Origin: Typha latifolia
Taxonomy: Eukaryota > Streptophyta > Magnoliopsida > Poales > Typhaceae
Direction of reading: 5' to 3'
DNA: 64,000 nucleotides
Assembly (NCBI GenBank): GCA_019914945.1
Contig: CM034101.1
Span: 3,421,188 to 3,485,187, forward strand
Translations under genes and position numbers: made by a program
In this document: one piece after another, positions 1 to 11,300 of the stretch
How positions within the stretch are numbered: position 1 is the stretch's first letter
Layout of the letters: the number at the start of each line of letters is the position of its first letter
The notes under the pieces: model-generated
What the model saw: the letters and a program-made list of their open reading frames with translations, nothing else
The model's database searches: none
What the model was told of the DNA's origin: nothing

Positions 1-1629
1 GAGAAAAGGACCAAGGTTAAACCTCTCAAAGCAACTACATTTGAAGAGAACACAAAAATATCGATGATGAAAATAACTGAAAGAGGAAACTCCCAAACCT
101 GCAAAAGCAAGTTGAACAAATCATAAGTGGAAAGAGATAGAAGATCTTAATAAGTAATTTCTTTGCAATAACTAGGCAAGCTTACCATCATAGATATGAG
201 AAACAACTTGAAGTAGCTCGAAATGAGGATGGCGAGAAAAACCTCTTTATACCTAAGTAATGAAAATATTCAGAGGAAAAGCTTGAGAATAAAATTCTTT
301 CCAATAATACATCTTACTGATGATTAGAACTATCGTTGAAAGACAACTACTAAGAAAAAAAATTAAGAAACTATTAATTGAATAACGATACATAATAAAT
401 ATAGCAATACTACCTAGTGATATCAAATGATAGACTGAGTAAAAACTTTGACCCAAGAATTACAACAACAACAAACATGAGATTCCCTAACAATACATCC
501 AGCAGTACCTGCAAAAACATTTATATAATTTCAGAAATGTAAAGCAGCTACCAAGGCAAAGGTTGCATGAACATGATTTTGTTCTCATTAAATTTCATCA
601 CCTTCAAGCAAGTCCAAATTGATGAAAAAGGGCTCCTTGATGAATCCCCATCATCTCTACTGCTCTTCAGGAAAGAAACCCTGCCTTAAACTGTTAAGGT
701 TTTTCAGTAAATCAAAGGAAGTATGTATTTTTCTCATGAAAGCTAGATCATTAAGCACGACCTTGAGGATACATGCATCAAGAAGAAAATATATTAAGCT
801 TGACCTTTGTAGTATTCCCTGCAAATTAAAAGAATTAACATATCTAAGGGAAGAAAATGTTGCTTTTATTATAACATTTGATTTCTTACATTCGTAGGAC
901 GGCAGTAGTTTGTACCTTATTGTCAGAAGCATCTACATTCAGCATATTAAATAGTAAATGCCGATATGCCTTTGTCTTGTGCAGAATCAGATCGATCAAA
1001 ATAATCTAGACCAACAAATTGCCGTTATTCAACAATATGCAATAAAAAACTCCCGGGGCAACTATTGTAGGAGAGAATGAGAATTACATAAAGTTTGAAA
1101 ATTCATCACAAAGCGTGCTCTTTAGTATACTACCCAAGGGTTTATTAACGAAATGAAGTACAGAGGATTAAATTGCTTACTAAAGGCTGCGTAGTTTTGA
1201 AACCAAACCTCAAGGCACTCACACAAAATGTAATCATTTCGTCACAATTCCTCAACCAGCACAAAATTTCAACCGGAACTCAACTCCCCAGCATGTAGAC
1301 CAACTAAAAATTACTAATTCAAATGTATCTATCACAAAAGCTAAGGTTTCTTTCAGGTTTTAGTAAACGCACCATGAATTCGCACTCGACGTAGGAATCG
1401 GCAACAGCCTTGCAATTATCCTGCAAGTAATAGGAAGGATTTGTAGCAAAGATTAACAGAATAAGCTGGAACAAGTGAGATCAAAAGTCTCTCTCACGCA
1501 TTTCATCAAACGGATGTTGCCCGGAGAGTATTGGACGAAGAGCGTCTTCACTCGCCATCCGCAGTTGACACACCTCAGCTTTTTCTCCGCCGCCTTCTCG
1601 GCTGCTTCCGGATTCGTGGACGTCGCCAT
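1..1629 (-). CDS. ARV1: ARV1 family sterol/lipid homeostasis protein (partial, 3' end off window)
   Basis: ARV1 is an ER membrane protein that supports sterol and sphingolipid distribution. Exons on the minus strand: 1629-1498, 1420-1373, 1005-916, 818-762, 664-602, 508-414, 252-186, 98-23. All junctions are GT-AG with consistent phase, and the last ends in phase 1 beside the window edge. The N-terminal ARV1 homology domain is clear: a zinc-ribbon-like LRCVNCGWRVKTLFVQYSPG, then NIRLMKC, DNCKAVADSYVECEFM and IDLILHKTKAYRHLL. Later exons are hydrophobic membrane segments, including LAILISSYFKLFLISMM and VWEFPLSVIFIIDIF, which match the family. The ATG at 1629 is the only good start before the Cys motif. 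The 762/664 junction is the least certain: reading straight on from 762 hits a stop at 659-657, whereas a 97-base intron restores a family-like serine-rich loop. The final exon(s) lie left of position 1. Confidence 0.93.
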
Positions 1630-3295
1630 GAGAATTCCTCAGAGAGTCGGAGTAGCAACGGAGGAAGGATAGATCTAAGGGTCGAACCACCTGTGGGCCG
1701 AGCATACTTGGATGGTTTTTTTTTATATATAATTAGTTTGGGTTAATTCATTAAGATTTAATCCCCCGTTCTTTTTTTTTCTTTTTTTTCAAAAAAAAAG
1801 GATTTTTTTACCAATTCCAAAAAAAAATCCCCCGTTTTTAAAATAAAAAAAAATAAAATAAAGTAGTACTTAATTACCACAATTACAACCTAAGTACACC
1901 TATAGGCCATAATCCTGCCCGTTTAAGCAAAGCCGGTTAGCATTTTTATTGACTTTTCTATAAACATGAAAGACTTCATAATTTTAATGACTTTTAAGAA
2001 GCAAAGCAATGCGTTTAACCACCCGGGTTGATTATGAATGCTATTAATAATATTTTTAAATATTATGTTTTGATATCTACTAATTGAAGCGGATGTCAAG
2101 TGAATCCATCTTAGCTCTCGAAAAAGATATTTCATGAAATTCATAAAGTAAAATTTAATTTTTATATTAAAATAATTTTATTTAAACTCTTTAAACTATC
2201 ATTATTTTCTTGGTATATTTTATAAACTTTATTTTTATCACATACAACTCTTATCCAAAAAAAAAATTTTGATTTAAATATCTACATTGTTACTTTTTTT
2301 TCTTTATTCAAATGGGTATATATAGATATTTTATTTATTTTAAGGGAGGTGTATATGAATAATAAAAAAACTTAAAGAGTGCATATGAAAAACAATAATA
2401 GTTCATATGGTCTAAATATAATTATATTTTTTATATTACATTTATATATTTAGTTATACTTTTTTCAAAGGAATTTCAAATTACCCCGTATTGTTATGCT
2501 TTAAATTAAATTATCTCCAGGTGAACTTTTTATTTGTATCACTCTGCTCATATCTGATTTTAGACTAATGTGAAACTATTAACTATTCCATCAAAACTTA
2601 AGAAAGAGTATAAATTATCATAATACCCATATAATATTAATAATCTCATTATTTGAATAAATATGAATTTTTTACCCATATATCTAAGATGATTAAAAAT
2701 TTTCACTTCATGATCATATATTTAACTGGATGTACATTGTAATTATTAGATAATAAAACTCTCCTAATACGAGTATAATAAGTAAATAATTATTTATCTC
2801 AATATTACTAATACATAATTCTGTTATCTCTCTCATATTTTTATATTTACCATTTACTATTTTACTCTTAAAATATATCATTTTACTCCATTATAATTTT
2901 AACTGCTATATGTCTCTCCTCTTCTTATTTATACCCTCTTTATTCATACATTATAAAAAATACTTTAATTACTTATTAAACTCATTTTAATTTTATATCT
3001 CGTCAAAAAATTTAATTATTTTATATCATACTAGTTTATAATAAATACTGTAGAAGCTTATGTTGGTATAACCTTTCTTAGGTAAGTATAATAAATAAAC
3101 ATAACTATACTTGTAAATAGGCTTGATCATATAGCCCAGCCCACCTGTGCCCGACCTGGACTTGCTTTGAGCCCAGCCTAGCCTGAGCTTGAATTGCCAA
3201 TGGGCAGCACGAGCTAGTCCTTTACCCACTCGACTCGGCTCAAAAGCCCGTCTGTTGGCCTAACCCGAAAGCCTGATCCATAAGCTCGCCCGACC
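1630..3295. other. AT-rich intergenic DNA with a GC-rich repeat-like patch
   Basis: The first ~60 bases are the ARV1 leader. About 1720-3110 is strongly AT-rich, with homopolymer runs and no supportable frame. About 3120-3295 switches abruptly to a GC-rich stretch of recurring AGCCCAGCC / CCCGACC words, typical of degenerate plant transposon ends. It directly abuts the translocator pseudogene. I see no gene here. Confidence 0.6.
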
Positions 3296-3904
3296 ATCTT
3301 CTCCCTCTCCGTCTTCTATGGCAACACCTCCCCCTGCTACCTCCTCATCTCCTTCATCCAGGCCATCAGCGCCACAACCCCATTCTTCACCACAACCTTT
3401 GCCCTTATCATCACCTATTGCATGGAGCCCACCCCAGTCTACCTCGCACTCCTCCCCGTCATCCTCGACTTTGTTGTTGCCTCCAATAGGAAGCCATTCT
3501 TCCACACCCTTAACTTCCTTATCTGCCTTGCCTCCATCGTTGGCTGCGCGTTGAAGTCCGTTTGTCCACAACATCCTCCTTTCCTCCGAGTCAGAGAAGC
3601 TCAACTCCATCAACCCTTCTCATGTATATGGCATCTATTGCCACCCTCACCAAGATCTGAGAAAAAGCCAAGTCTAGCCCTACTCCTCTTCGAGAAGACC
3701 ATCGTCGCCCACCTCATCAACCTCACCAACTTCTTGGTCACAAAGCACACTAGCGCCCTCATACTTCAAGTCCTCAGCAATGCCAAGGCTGCCGCCGTCA
3801 TCTCCGTGCTTATCTTTCGTAATCCTATCATGATGATGGGGATGGTCGAATTCGAGATCACCATCCTCGGGGTCGTGCTCTACAGCGAGGCCAATAAGAG
3901 ATGA
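3296..3904 (+). pseudogene. Sugar-phosphate/phosphate translocator (TPT/DUF250 family) pseudogene fragment
   Basis: The plus-strand translation starts abruptly inside the family fold (IFSLSVFYGNTSPCYLLISF, then QAISATTPFFTTTFA). It continues through LALLPVILDFVVASNRKPFF and LICLASIVGCALKSV. Family similarity then moves to another frame at about 3560-3620 (ILLSSESEKLNSIN) and returns to the first frame near 3715 (LINLTNFLVTKHTSALILQ, SVLIFRNP, GVVLYSEANKR, stop at 3902-3904). The indels compensate each other, so a 160-codon frame from 3422 stays open but encodes nonsense in the middle. The N-terminal third of the protein and a start codon in context are missing. There are no introns, but several members of this subfamily are naturally intronless, so this does not prove retroposition. 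I see no poly-A tail or clear target-site duplication. Repeat-like GC-rich DNA lies on both sides. Confidence 0.85.
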
Positions 3905-4917
3905 AAGATAATCCTGCTTCTCCTCCTTGATCTAATTGATACAATATACTCCATCTTTTCCTCCCCTTAGACAGATTAACATTGTTATTGAGATAAATTA
4001 GTAATAAAATTTTGGGTATAGTTGAGTTCTTGCATTTGGTACATTGGTAATTAATTAGAGAAGAAGTAAAAATAATAAAAATTCTAAAAATTTGGACCGG
4101 CCTGCTTTCTCATGGAACAACGGGTGGTAACCAGCTAGATTATTTTAGTCCGACCCGACCCACTCACAATTTAGCTGGCTAACATAGTGGCCAGTCCGAT
4201 CTGTCCAATGATCACATCACTTGTATATAACCTTAGAGAATAATTAAAGAAAGAGAGAAATTTTCTTTTTAAGTAGACGAAGATAAGATACATAAGATAA
4301 AGCTCTCAGAACAATCAAATTTTCTATTTTTGGATCAAAATGAAACAATCGATTTTGCAAAATCAAAAGACAAAGCTCTTGAAATGTTTCAGTGGAGTGT
4401 CATGTGATCCCATGCTCCACGAATCTGCGATCCAAAAATAATCTCTTCCGACGTGGAACCTAACCATTGGCCGCAAGAGAGTTTGATGTTCGACGTCGTT
4501 CGAGTCCACTTGGAAATAGAAAAAGCCCGGGAATGGAGCAAAAGATGGCGGGCGGCAATCATTCCGATATGATTCTTTCCATCCACCCAACTATTCTCAA
4601 AATCCCTATCGAGTCCTTTAAATTCTGACCGTCCGATCCACCCATCGAGCGAGATAAAAACGTCGCGTTCGAGATAAGCATTGGGGGCAATCCGGTAATC
4701 TCGCGGTCGTACGGTCGCTTGCTTCGGACTTGGTCTAGAATGGTCCATCTTTTATTACTATTTTCACTGGTGTTTACCGTTCGCTACTTCTGGTTAAAAG
4801 AAATTAATTTGGTAGCGATAAAAAGGAAGGCCATTAGGATTCGTAAGTGCCTAGTTAGTTTCGAAGAAGACGAACAAGCAAGGGGGTTTCCAGAGGAATC
4901 AACCGAGAGCGGAAGAG
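3905..4917. other. Intergenic region and promoter/leader of the GT17 gene
   Basis: The first half is AT-rich. A second patch of CCGACCCGACCC-type words at about 4090-4210 resembles the repeat-like patch left of the translocator pseudogene. From about 4430 the sequence becomes balanced in composition and is the probable promoter and 5' leader of the GT17 gene. Open frames here on the minus strand show no family similarity. Confidence 0.5.
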
Positions 4918-5844
4918 ATGGATACTGATGATTCGGTTTCGAGGTGAGTTCTTATTCAAGTTCGTGTTCTTTTTATTTTTCCCCCTATTCTGCGATTTAT
5001 CCGGTTGAAGGGGGGTTTTTTATCCGGATAGTTTTAGGAATAAAATGGTATCGGATCAAGCTCAATCGATTTGAGTTTATCTTCTAGAAGTTAGTTTCGG
5101 ATTTGGTTTTGTTCTCCTCCGTCTCCGTCCTTAAAGGACGACGGACGGCGATGGATTGGGGGGGCAGACCCTTCAGATTGAAGGGTGTTTTGGTCAATTG
5201 ACGTTGGAATTAGTGGAGCCACATCGGGAATCGTCCGGAGTGGGGGGCATGCATGATGCATTTGACGAGGTGTAATTAATAATTGTGTTTTTTTTAGTAA
5301 ATATCAACTGTAATTAATAATTGTGCGCCTTTTCTTTTACTATCTGGTGCTTGATAGGGAGTTCAGATCGTCTGCAGCCCAAATGCATGAATTTATTACA
5401 TTCTTGTGCCTTGGCAGCACCTGACTGGTAGCATTACTGTAGGAAATCAAGTTAGGAAAGGATTAAAGTAGTTATATAGTATTTGGAATGCACTAACGAT
5501 TGAGGTCATGGCATTTGGATTCATGCCAATCTTGATGTTGTGCATAACCAGACATTGATCTGCTATCTCATAATTTTGTGAACTTAATTAACCCTCTCAT
5601 GATCTTATTCTACAATGCAGATAATTCATAGTATAACTTCATGATACTATCAGTTGATTTCTTGCTTAAGATGCTCAAGTTACGTGCGGTATTCTCCTGC
5701 CAGATGAACATGTCATTCTCCATATCCACCAATAATACAAGCCACAAGCTTTACCAAAGCTTCTTGCAGCCATCTTTATCTTGTCTTCCATTTTAAATCC
5801 CTGGAATGGCCAGCAGATCTCCCCACCCCCCTGCAACCAAAAGA
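4918..5844 (+). promoter_or_regulatory. Leader intron and upstream ORF overlapping the GT17 start
   Basis: An ATG at 4918 lies in the last bases of a leader exon that ends at 4943 (TTTCGAG then GTGAGTT). The matching acceptor is CTTGCAG at 5763-5769. After splicing, the uORF reads [18 protein letters not shown] and continues in a different frame past the GT17 ATG at 5806. It ends roughly 70 bases into the coding region (TCA TAA). An overlapping uORF of this kind would be expected to lower main-frame translation by forcing leaky scanning. The splice sites and frame are seen in the sequence. The transcript start, and therefore whether the uATG is included, is inferred. Confidence 0.5.
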
Positions 5845-6948
5845 AAGCGGCTCGCCGTTAATCCCCGCACCGTCATAATCGTCCTCATACTTGTTCCGTT
5901 GTGTTTCATGGCCGTCTTTCTCCATGTTGACAAGTTGTCCTACTTCCTCCGGCCATTATGGGACACCCCGCCTCGCCCCTTCATCCGTCTGCCGCACTAC
6001 TATGCTCCCAATGTCTCCATGTCTGAGCTTTGTCAGCTGCATGGTTGGGGGATTCTCCCCACCCCTCGTCGCGTGTTTGATGCTATCCTGTTCAGCAACG
6101 AGCTCGATATCCTTGAAATCCGTTATCATGAGCTCCTCCCTTATGTCGACAAGTTTGTTATCCTCGAATCCAATGCCACCTTCACTGGCATGGAGAAGCC
6201 GCTCTTCTTCATCAACAACCTTCGTCGCTTCGCATTCGCCAGTCCAAAGATCGTCTATGAAATGTTTCCTAGCAGCATGGTAGACCCCCGGTTGCGCAGA
6301 GACCCTTTTGCGCTGGAGTCCAGGCAGAGGTTGGCCATCAATTCTCTGCTCCACAGATCAGGTATTGCAGTTGGCGATGTCGTTATCATGTCTGATGCCG
6401 ATGAGATCCCTAGTGTCCAGACGGTGGAGCTGTTGCGGTGGTGCGACAGCATTCCTCCAGTGATGCACCTGGAGCTGAGGCATTACATGTATTCCTTTGA
6501 ATTCCCAGTAGATTATAGCAGCTGGCGTGCGACAGCGCATTTGTACAGAGAGCAGACACGATACCGGCATTCACGGCAGACAGACCTGATGCTAGCAGAG
6601 GCAGGGTGGCATTGCAGTTTTTGCTTCAGAAAAATCAAAGAATTTGTGTTCAAGATGACAGCTTACAGCCATGCTGACAGAGTTAAGAGCCCAAGCTTTC
6701 TAGATCACTCGAGGATTCAGAGAATAATTTGTCAGGGAGATGATCTGTTCGGCATGTTACCGGAGGAGTATACCTTCAAGGATCTCTTGGGCAAGATGGG
6801 TCCTATCCAGAAATCGGCTTCAGCTGTTCATCTGCCATCATACTTGATAAAAAATGCTCACAAGTTCAGATTCTTGTTGCCCGGAGGATGCTTCAGATCA
6901 CCTGATATTGATGAACAGAAGAACAGAACATTCGGACAAAAAAGCTGA
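5806..6948 (+). CDS. GT17 beta-1,4-mannosyl-glycoprotein 4-beta-N-acetylglucosaminyltransferase-like protein
   Basis: This is a 380-residue single-exon coding region of the GT17 family (MGAT3/GnT-III type), predicted to be a Golgi type II membrane protein adding GlcNAc to N-glycan-like acceptors. A basic cytosolic tail (residues 1-22) precedes a signal anchor at about 23-41 ([19 protein letters not shown]). The plant family signature [14 protein letters not shown] and PHYY follow, then CQLHGWG, the domain start [30 protein letters not shown], a DxD-like SDADEIP at 196-202, and [13 protein letters not shown]. The C-terminus VHLPSYLI...FRFLLPGGC is family-like, so the protein appears complete. 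The ATG at 5806 is chosen because the membrane anchor needs it and no in-frame upstream ATG follows the leader acceptor at 5769. The acceptor specificity of plant GT17 enzymes is not well established. Confidence 0.93.
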   Translation: MASRSPHPPATKRKRLAVNPRTVIIVLILVPLCFMAVFLHVDKLSYFLRPLWDTPPRPFIRLPHYYAPNVSMSELCQLHGWGILPTPRRVFDAILFSNELDILEIRYHELLPYVDKFVILESNATFTGMEKPLFFINNLRRFAFASPKIVYEMFPSSMVDPRLRRDPFALESRQRLAINSLLHRSGIAVGDVVIMSDADEIPSVQTVELLRWCDSIPPVMHLELRHYMYSFEFPVDYSSWRATAHLYREQTRYRHSRQTDLMLAEAGWHCSFCFRKIKEFVFKMTAYSHADRVKSPSFLDHSRIQRIICQGDDLFGMLPEEYTFKDLLGKMGPIQKSASAVHLPSYLIKNAHKFRFLLPGGCFRSPDIDEQKNRTFGQKS

Positions 6949-8325
6949 GAAATTTTGGTTACGGGAGCTATTCAGTATACTTTCCAATCAAGGGACACAA
7001 CGACATTATCGCACCACACAATGGAAAGATCAGAGCGAATACCTACTATGAGAAACATTTAAAGAGAACAGTTTTTTTTTTTTTTTTTAAATTTCTTTTA
7101 ATCGTTTTTGCTTTAGTTGCAAAAATTTCTTCAGGAGTACTAATAAGCACACCCTATTTTATTCAATTGTTAACAATTCTACTAAGCACAATCTACTGTT
7201 TCGTGCTGCACGTCCCATTCTTTCTCACATCAGGACTGCTGAAGCGAAATCGTGATTTACTACAATAAACATTTGGTGCACAATTGATGAATTGAGCCAG
7301 AAAACAACCCCTCAATTCCAATAGCTTTCCAAGTTCAAAGCATCGATGAAGGTTACACCTACCGTGCTTATTACACATTTAAAAAGAAAAAGAAAAGGAG
7401 GCTGTCAAATTTCTGAAGTTCTCAAGGCTGATGCCAATCGACTAAGCAGGTAAGACCCACCTCAGTATTTGAACGGACTCGAATATTATTCAACAGTCAT
7501 GATCACACTAGCTATAAATAAGATTCACTAAATTAGAACGAACAGTAATATAGCCATCCAATATGCACAACTCGAACATATTTGATGATCATGATCAAAA
7601 GAGCCGAGCATTCTAATAGATTCAAATCGGATCCACCCTCATGGAATCTACGGTAAAGCAGCTAAATCGAACGGCTCCACTGAGCCAGTTAAAAAAATGC
7701 ATTTAGCTGCAATTTTTGTGAATAACGATTAAACCCACCGGGCACGAACCGAACTCGAGCGAACCTCACGTGCGCTGCTCGTGACTAAAGGTAGTCAAAG
7801 CCACGGACGACACACCCCGCGTTTCGAGCCAAACCATAGCCATCGTCGGCCTTCGCCACCGACCCGAAAATCCCACCTTTGGTAAGTGATGCAATTTCCC
7901 TTCGACGATTCTTTTATTCGATCTGTTGTTCTCCTCGATCCCCTTCTCGTTTTGATCCAGTGTTTCCGACTGAAAAATTATGTTTGTTTGCTGTTCTCCG
8001 GAATTTTGATCCATCATTCCGCCTATTTCTTCTGTAATTTACTATTACCGCCGACGAATTGGGTATTATCTCTTCTCGAGGGTAAATTTCGTCTCTTGCC
8101 TTCTCTGGTATCTAATTATTCTCGAGATATTCTCGTGTAGATAGGTTGCGATAATTATTATTTTTCTTGATTTGACATCGCAGGTGTAATTTTCTTTATC
8201 TTTTTAGGGTTTACAAATTACAGGTCATCAAGTCGAAGGTAGTGGATTCGTTACTGGTCGTACTACCTGGTTGTGGTAGCATTATTTTGAATTGTAATCG
8301 AGTATTGATCGGTAACAGATCGAAG
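6949..8325. other. GT17 3' region and ERGIC3-like promoter/leader
   Basis: A T-tract at 7071-7088 lies in the GT17 3' UTR or just beyond. About 7740-7890 is GC-richer and ends in a GGTAAGT donor-like site at about 7880. An acceptor-like TTACAG lies just before about 8224. The ERGIC3-like gene therefore probably has a leader intron. No coding frame here matches a family. Confidence 0.45.
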
Positions 8326-11300
8326 ATGGGTGTCAAACTGCAAGGTTTGAGAAATTTTGATGCATTCCCGCGGGCAGAAGACCACCTGTTGCAGAAGACG
8401 AAATCTGGAGCTGTCGGTGCGTTTTCTTGTGTTTTTTGGTTTCTCCTTTTAATTCGTACCTGGTGTTAGGATTAGAATTACGAAGAGTAACATAGTAAAG
8501 TAGCATCTTTCTTAGCGAACTCATCCATTGGAGCTACTTTTGTTCTGTGCTCTGCAGTATCCATCATTGGGCTTGCAATAATGGCGACATTGTTTGTGCA
8601 CGAGTTGAAGTATTATCTCACTACTTACACAGTGCATCAGGTTGGGTAATACTTTCTCAATCCGTTTAGCTAATGGTTGATCGAGAGATCGAACTCTTTA
8701 TTTCTTAATGCTAATTTAAGAGGCATGCACCATTTCTTTTTTAAAGATGTTCGAGTATTATTTAATCATCTTTATCTCACTACTTACCTGTAGCATGTAT
8801 CATCTATCTTCAATGCTCAAATTCTTTTAATCATCTTTTTTGTTCTTCGGCACATCATATGAGAGTCTTATAGGCCTAGGGTGCTTTTATTTCGGAGAGA
8901 TTTAAGATCAATCTCATTATGGCTACTGAGATATTCATGTAGGGAAACCAAGTTGACAGAATTAGCACTTTGAGTTTTAAGTGAGCATTCCAAGAGTTGC
9001 ATCAAATTTTGTGTTAATTGATGGGTAATACTTGTGAGGCACTTTTTTTTGGTCCTTTTCGTATCTCTTATAAGAGCTGGATAGTGTTTTTCTGCATGAG
9101 AAAATGTTACATGTTTGAGTTAGGCTCTTGACAATCACATAGGCTCTAGGTGGTAGGCATAACTTGCCAACTTGTTCAAAGATTTGAATATTTGATTGGT
9201 CAGTTAAGAAGAAATCATATGGAAATGCAAATCATGCAGACCTCTAGAGTCCACTTGGCAAGACCATTCTAGTTCTTCCCAAATACTAGACATGGTTATT
9301 TCTTTATCTGGCTCTAATGCCCTCAATCTGAAATCAGGCCAGGTTTTGTACTATCCATGTAAGTTGGGTCGCCAGAACAAATATTTCCATCTTCCATATG
9401 GGCCTTAGCCCAAAAGCTGCTACAAGACACAACTTTCTCTGAAACAGAGTTCGAAATTTGTTGTGGAAAAAAGTTAAATCTCTCTGGAAAACATGGCCTC
9501 TTTGCACTTGCTAGAAATAGAATCAAGAAGTAGGGTCATTTTTCCATTGAAATTATAAGCAATGTTTTGTCATTGTACTCACTGGCAGAAGGATGAATCA
9601 TGCAGTAGTTAAAGCATACTATCTCTGATTCTCTATGCTTTGTATTTACACAAGTGAGAAGGGCGTTCTTTTGTTATATGTCAGTCTAATAACCTTAAGT
9701 CTTGGTAAAAATCAATGACTTTTGCAGATGTCTGTGGATCTGAAACGAGGAGAAACTCTTCCAATTCACATAAACATGACATTTCCTTCTTTACCTTGTG
9801 AAGGTCGGTTGTATATTCACTTCTTTAGTCCTATTAAATTCAAAAGAAGTTATTTGGTGCTCTTCTATTTCCATTCTTGTGTTAATTCTTCTCTATTACT
9901 CAAATGCTTACTTTTCAGTTGTGAGCGTGGATGCTATTGACATGTCCGGCAAGCATGAGGTGGACCTGGATACAAATATATGGAAGGTAAGAATTTTATT
10001 TAGCACTTTATCTGTCACTAAGTTTCTTCTCTTGTTTGCTTGTGCAAGATTATGCACACTGTTCCTTGTATATCATGGCTATTATATTATTTTTTCTTTT
10101 CATTTGACTTTTAACATTGTGAGCTGAAATTTCACTCTTATATCAATACTCATAACTTCATTTTTCTTTTATTACTGCACATTAGTTCTATTCATTGAGT
10201 ATCATCTTCACATGAATATGTTGTTCTGCATAAGCTTGGGTTTTTAATTCAAAAGCTTATCTATTTCTTTGGAAGTCAATGGCTGTTCAATAATTATCTT
10301 ATATTTGCTATTCTACCTTTTGTATTCAAAATGAAGCTTCGCTTGAATAAAGAGGGTGATATCATTGGCACAGAATATTTGTCTGATCTTGTTGAAAAGG
10401 AGCACTCAGATCACAAGCATGGTATGTTTTCCCCACATCTAAGTTCCATGCACTATAGAATTAACTAGATTTAGTTGGGTATATCAGATTATGACTTTTG
10501 TCTTATATTGGTGCCAGTGCTTGTCAACGAAACTTTCTTTCACTCCTTTCTACAAATAAGTAGCTGGTTCTATGTAGCCCATTGGTGTGCTTAATTTAGA
10601 AATTTTGGCATGTAATTTGGACAGTGATGTGGTCTAGGTATATTGGGTAGTTATTGTTGTAAATAAGATTGTACTGTAATTTTAAATGACAAAGAATTGC
10701 TAATTACCTTACATTTTTTAATATCTCATTGCCAACTTTTCCTTGGTTTTTACTGAAATTAATGTGCTTGTTATGCTCACTTTAATGCAAGGACTTTTAA
10801 CCTCATAATTCAGGTTTGGAAGTTGGAACACTGTACAATCATTTTGTGCTTATGTAATGAGGGCTTCTTTTGGTATTTTCTGCATATGATAGATACATGA
10901 TTATGTTTATCTCTGCAGGTGATTGTTTATAGCAAGTCAACAGCTTCTCATAGTCTAGTTTGTATTGGCTGTACCTCGTTTCCCTTATAGTTAGTCTCAG
11001 TGGTGAAATTCCTAAATATTCTCCATTGACCTTAACATATTGGTGATCTTCTCTCTTTCCAAGGCTTGGCTAGCCTACAAGTCAACTAAGGATGTTTTGG
11101 GTCTGCAATTTTCTTTTTGGTGGCAATTTGTTGTTTGTCAAATACGTAAATGAAAAGTCTCTTTCAGCATGAGGCAGAATTATGAGGCTGCCTGTAAATG
11201 GAAATCACAACTTTCCCCTTTCCATCTCCTCATTATTGTTTCTTGTCTCAAGCCTTCAACTTATTGGAGACCTTCATGTTTTCGGCTGGGTTTCTATTTG

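Noticed and set aside
310..350. A possible ARV1 exon containing an STIVLII-like stretch
   Set aside because: The exon at 252-186 gives a much better match (LAILISSYFKLFL) with correct phase from the preceding exon, so this resemblance is accidental.
657..818. Reading ARV1 exon 4 straight through to the stop at 659-657
   Set aside because: It would end ARV1 early, although perfectly spliced, family-like exons follow. A 97-base intron (761-665) restores frame and similarity.
3260..3613. An acidic, Gly/Glu-rich 117-codon minus-strand frame
   Set aside because: It is the antisense of the translocator pseudogene, which explains the composition.
4389..4748. A 119-codon minus-strand open frame upstream of the GT17 gene
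   Set aside because: No domain or family similarity. It lies in the probable promoter and leader of GT17, and no splice pattern links it to other frames.
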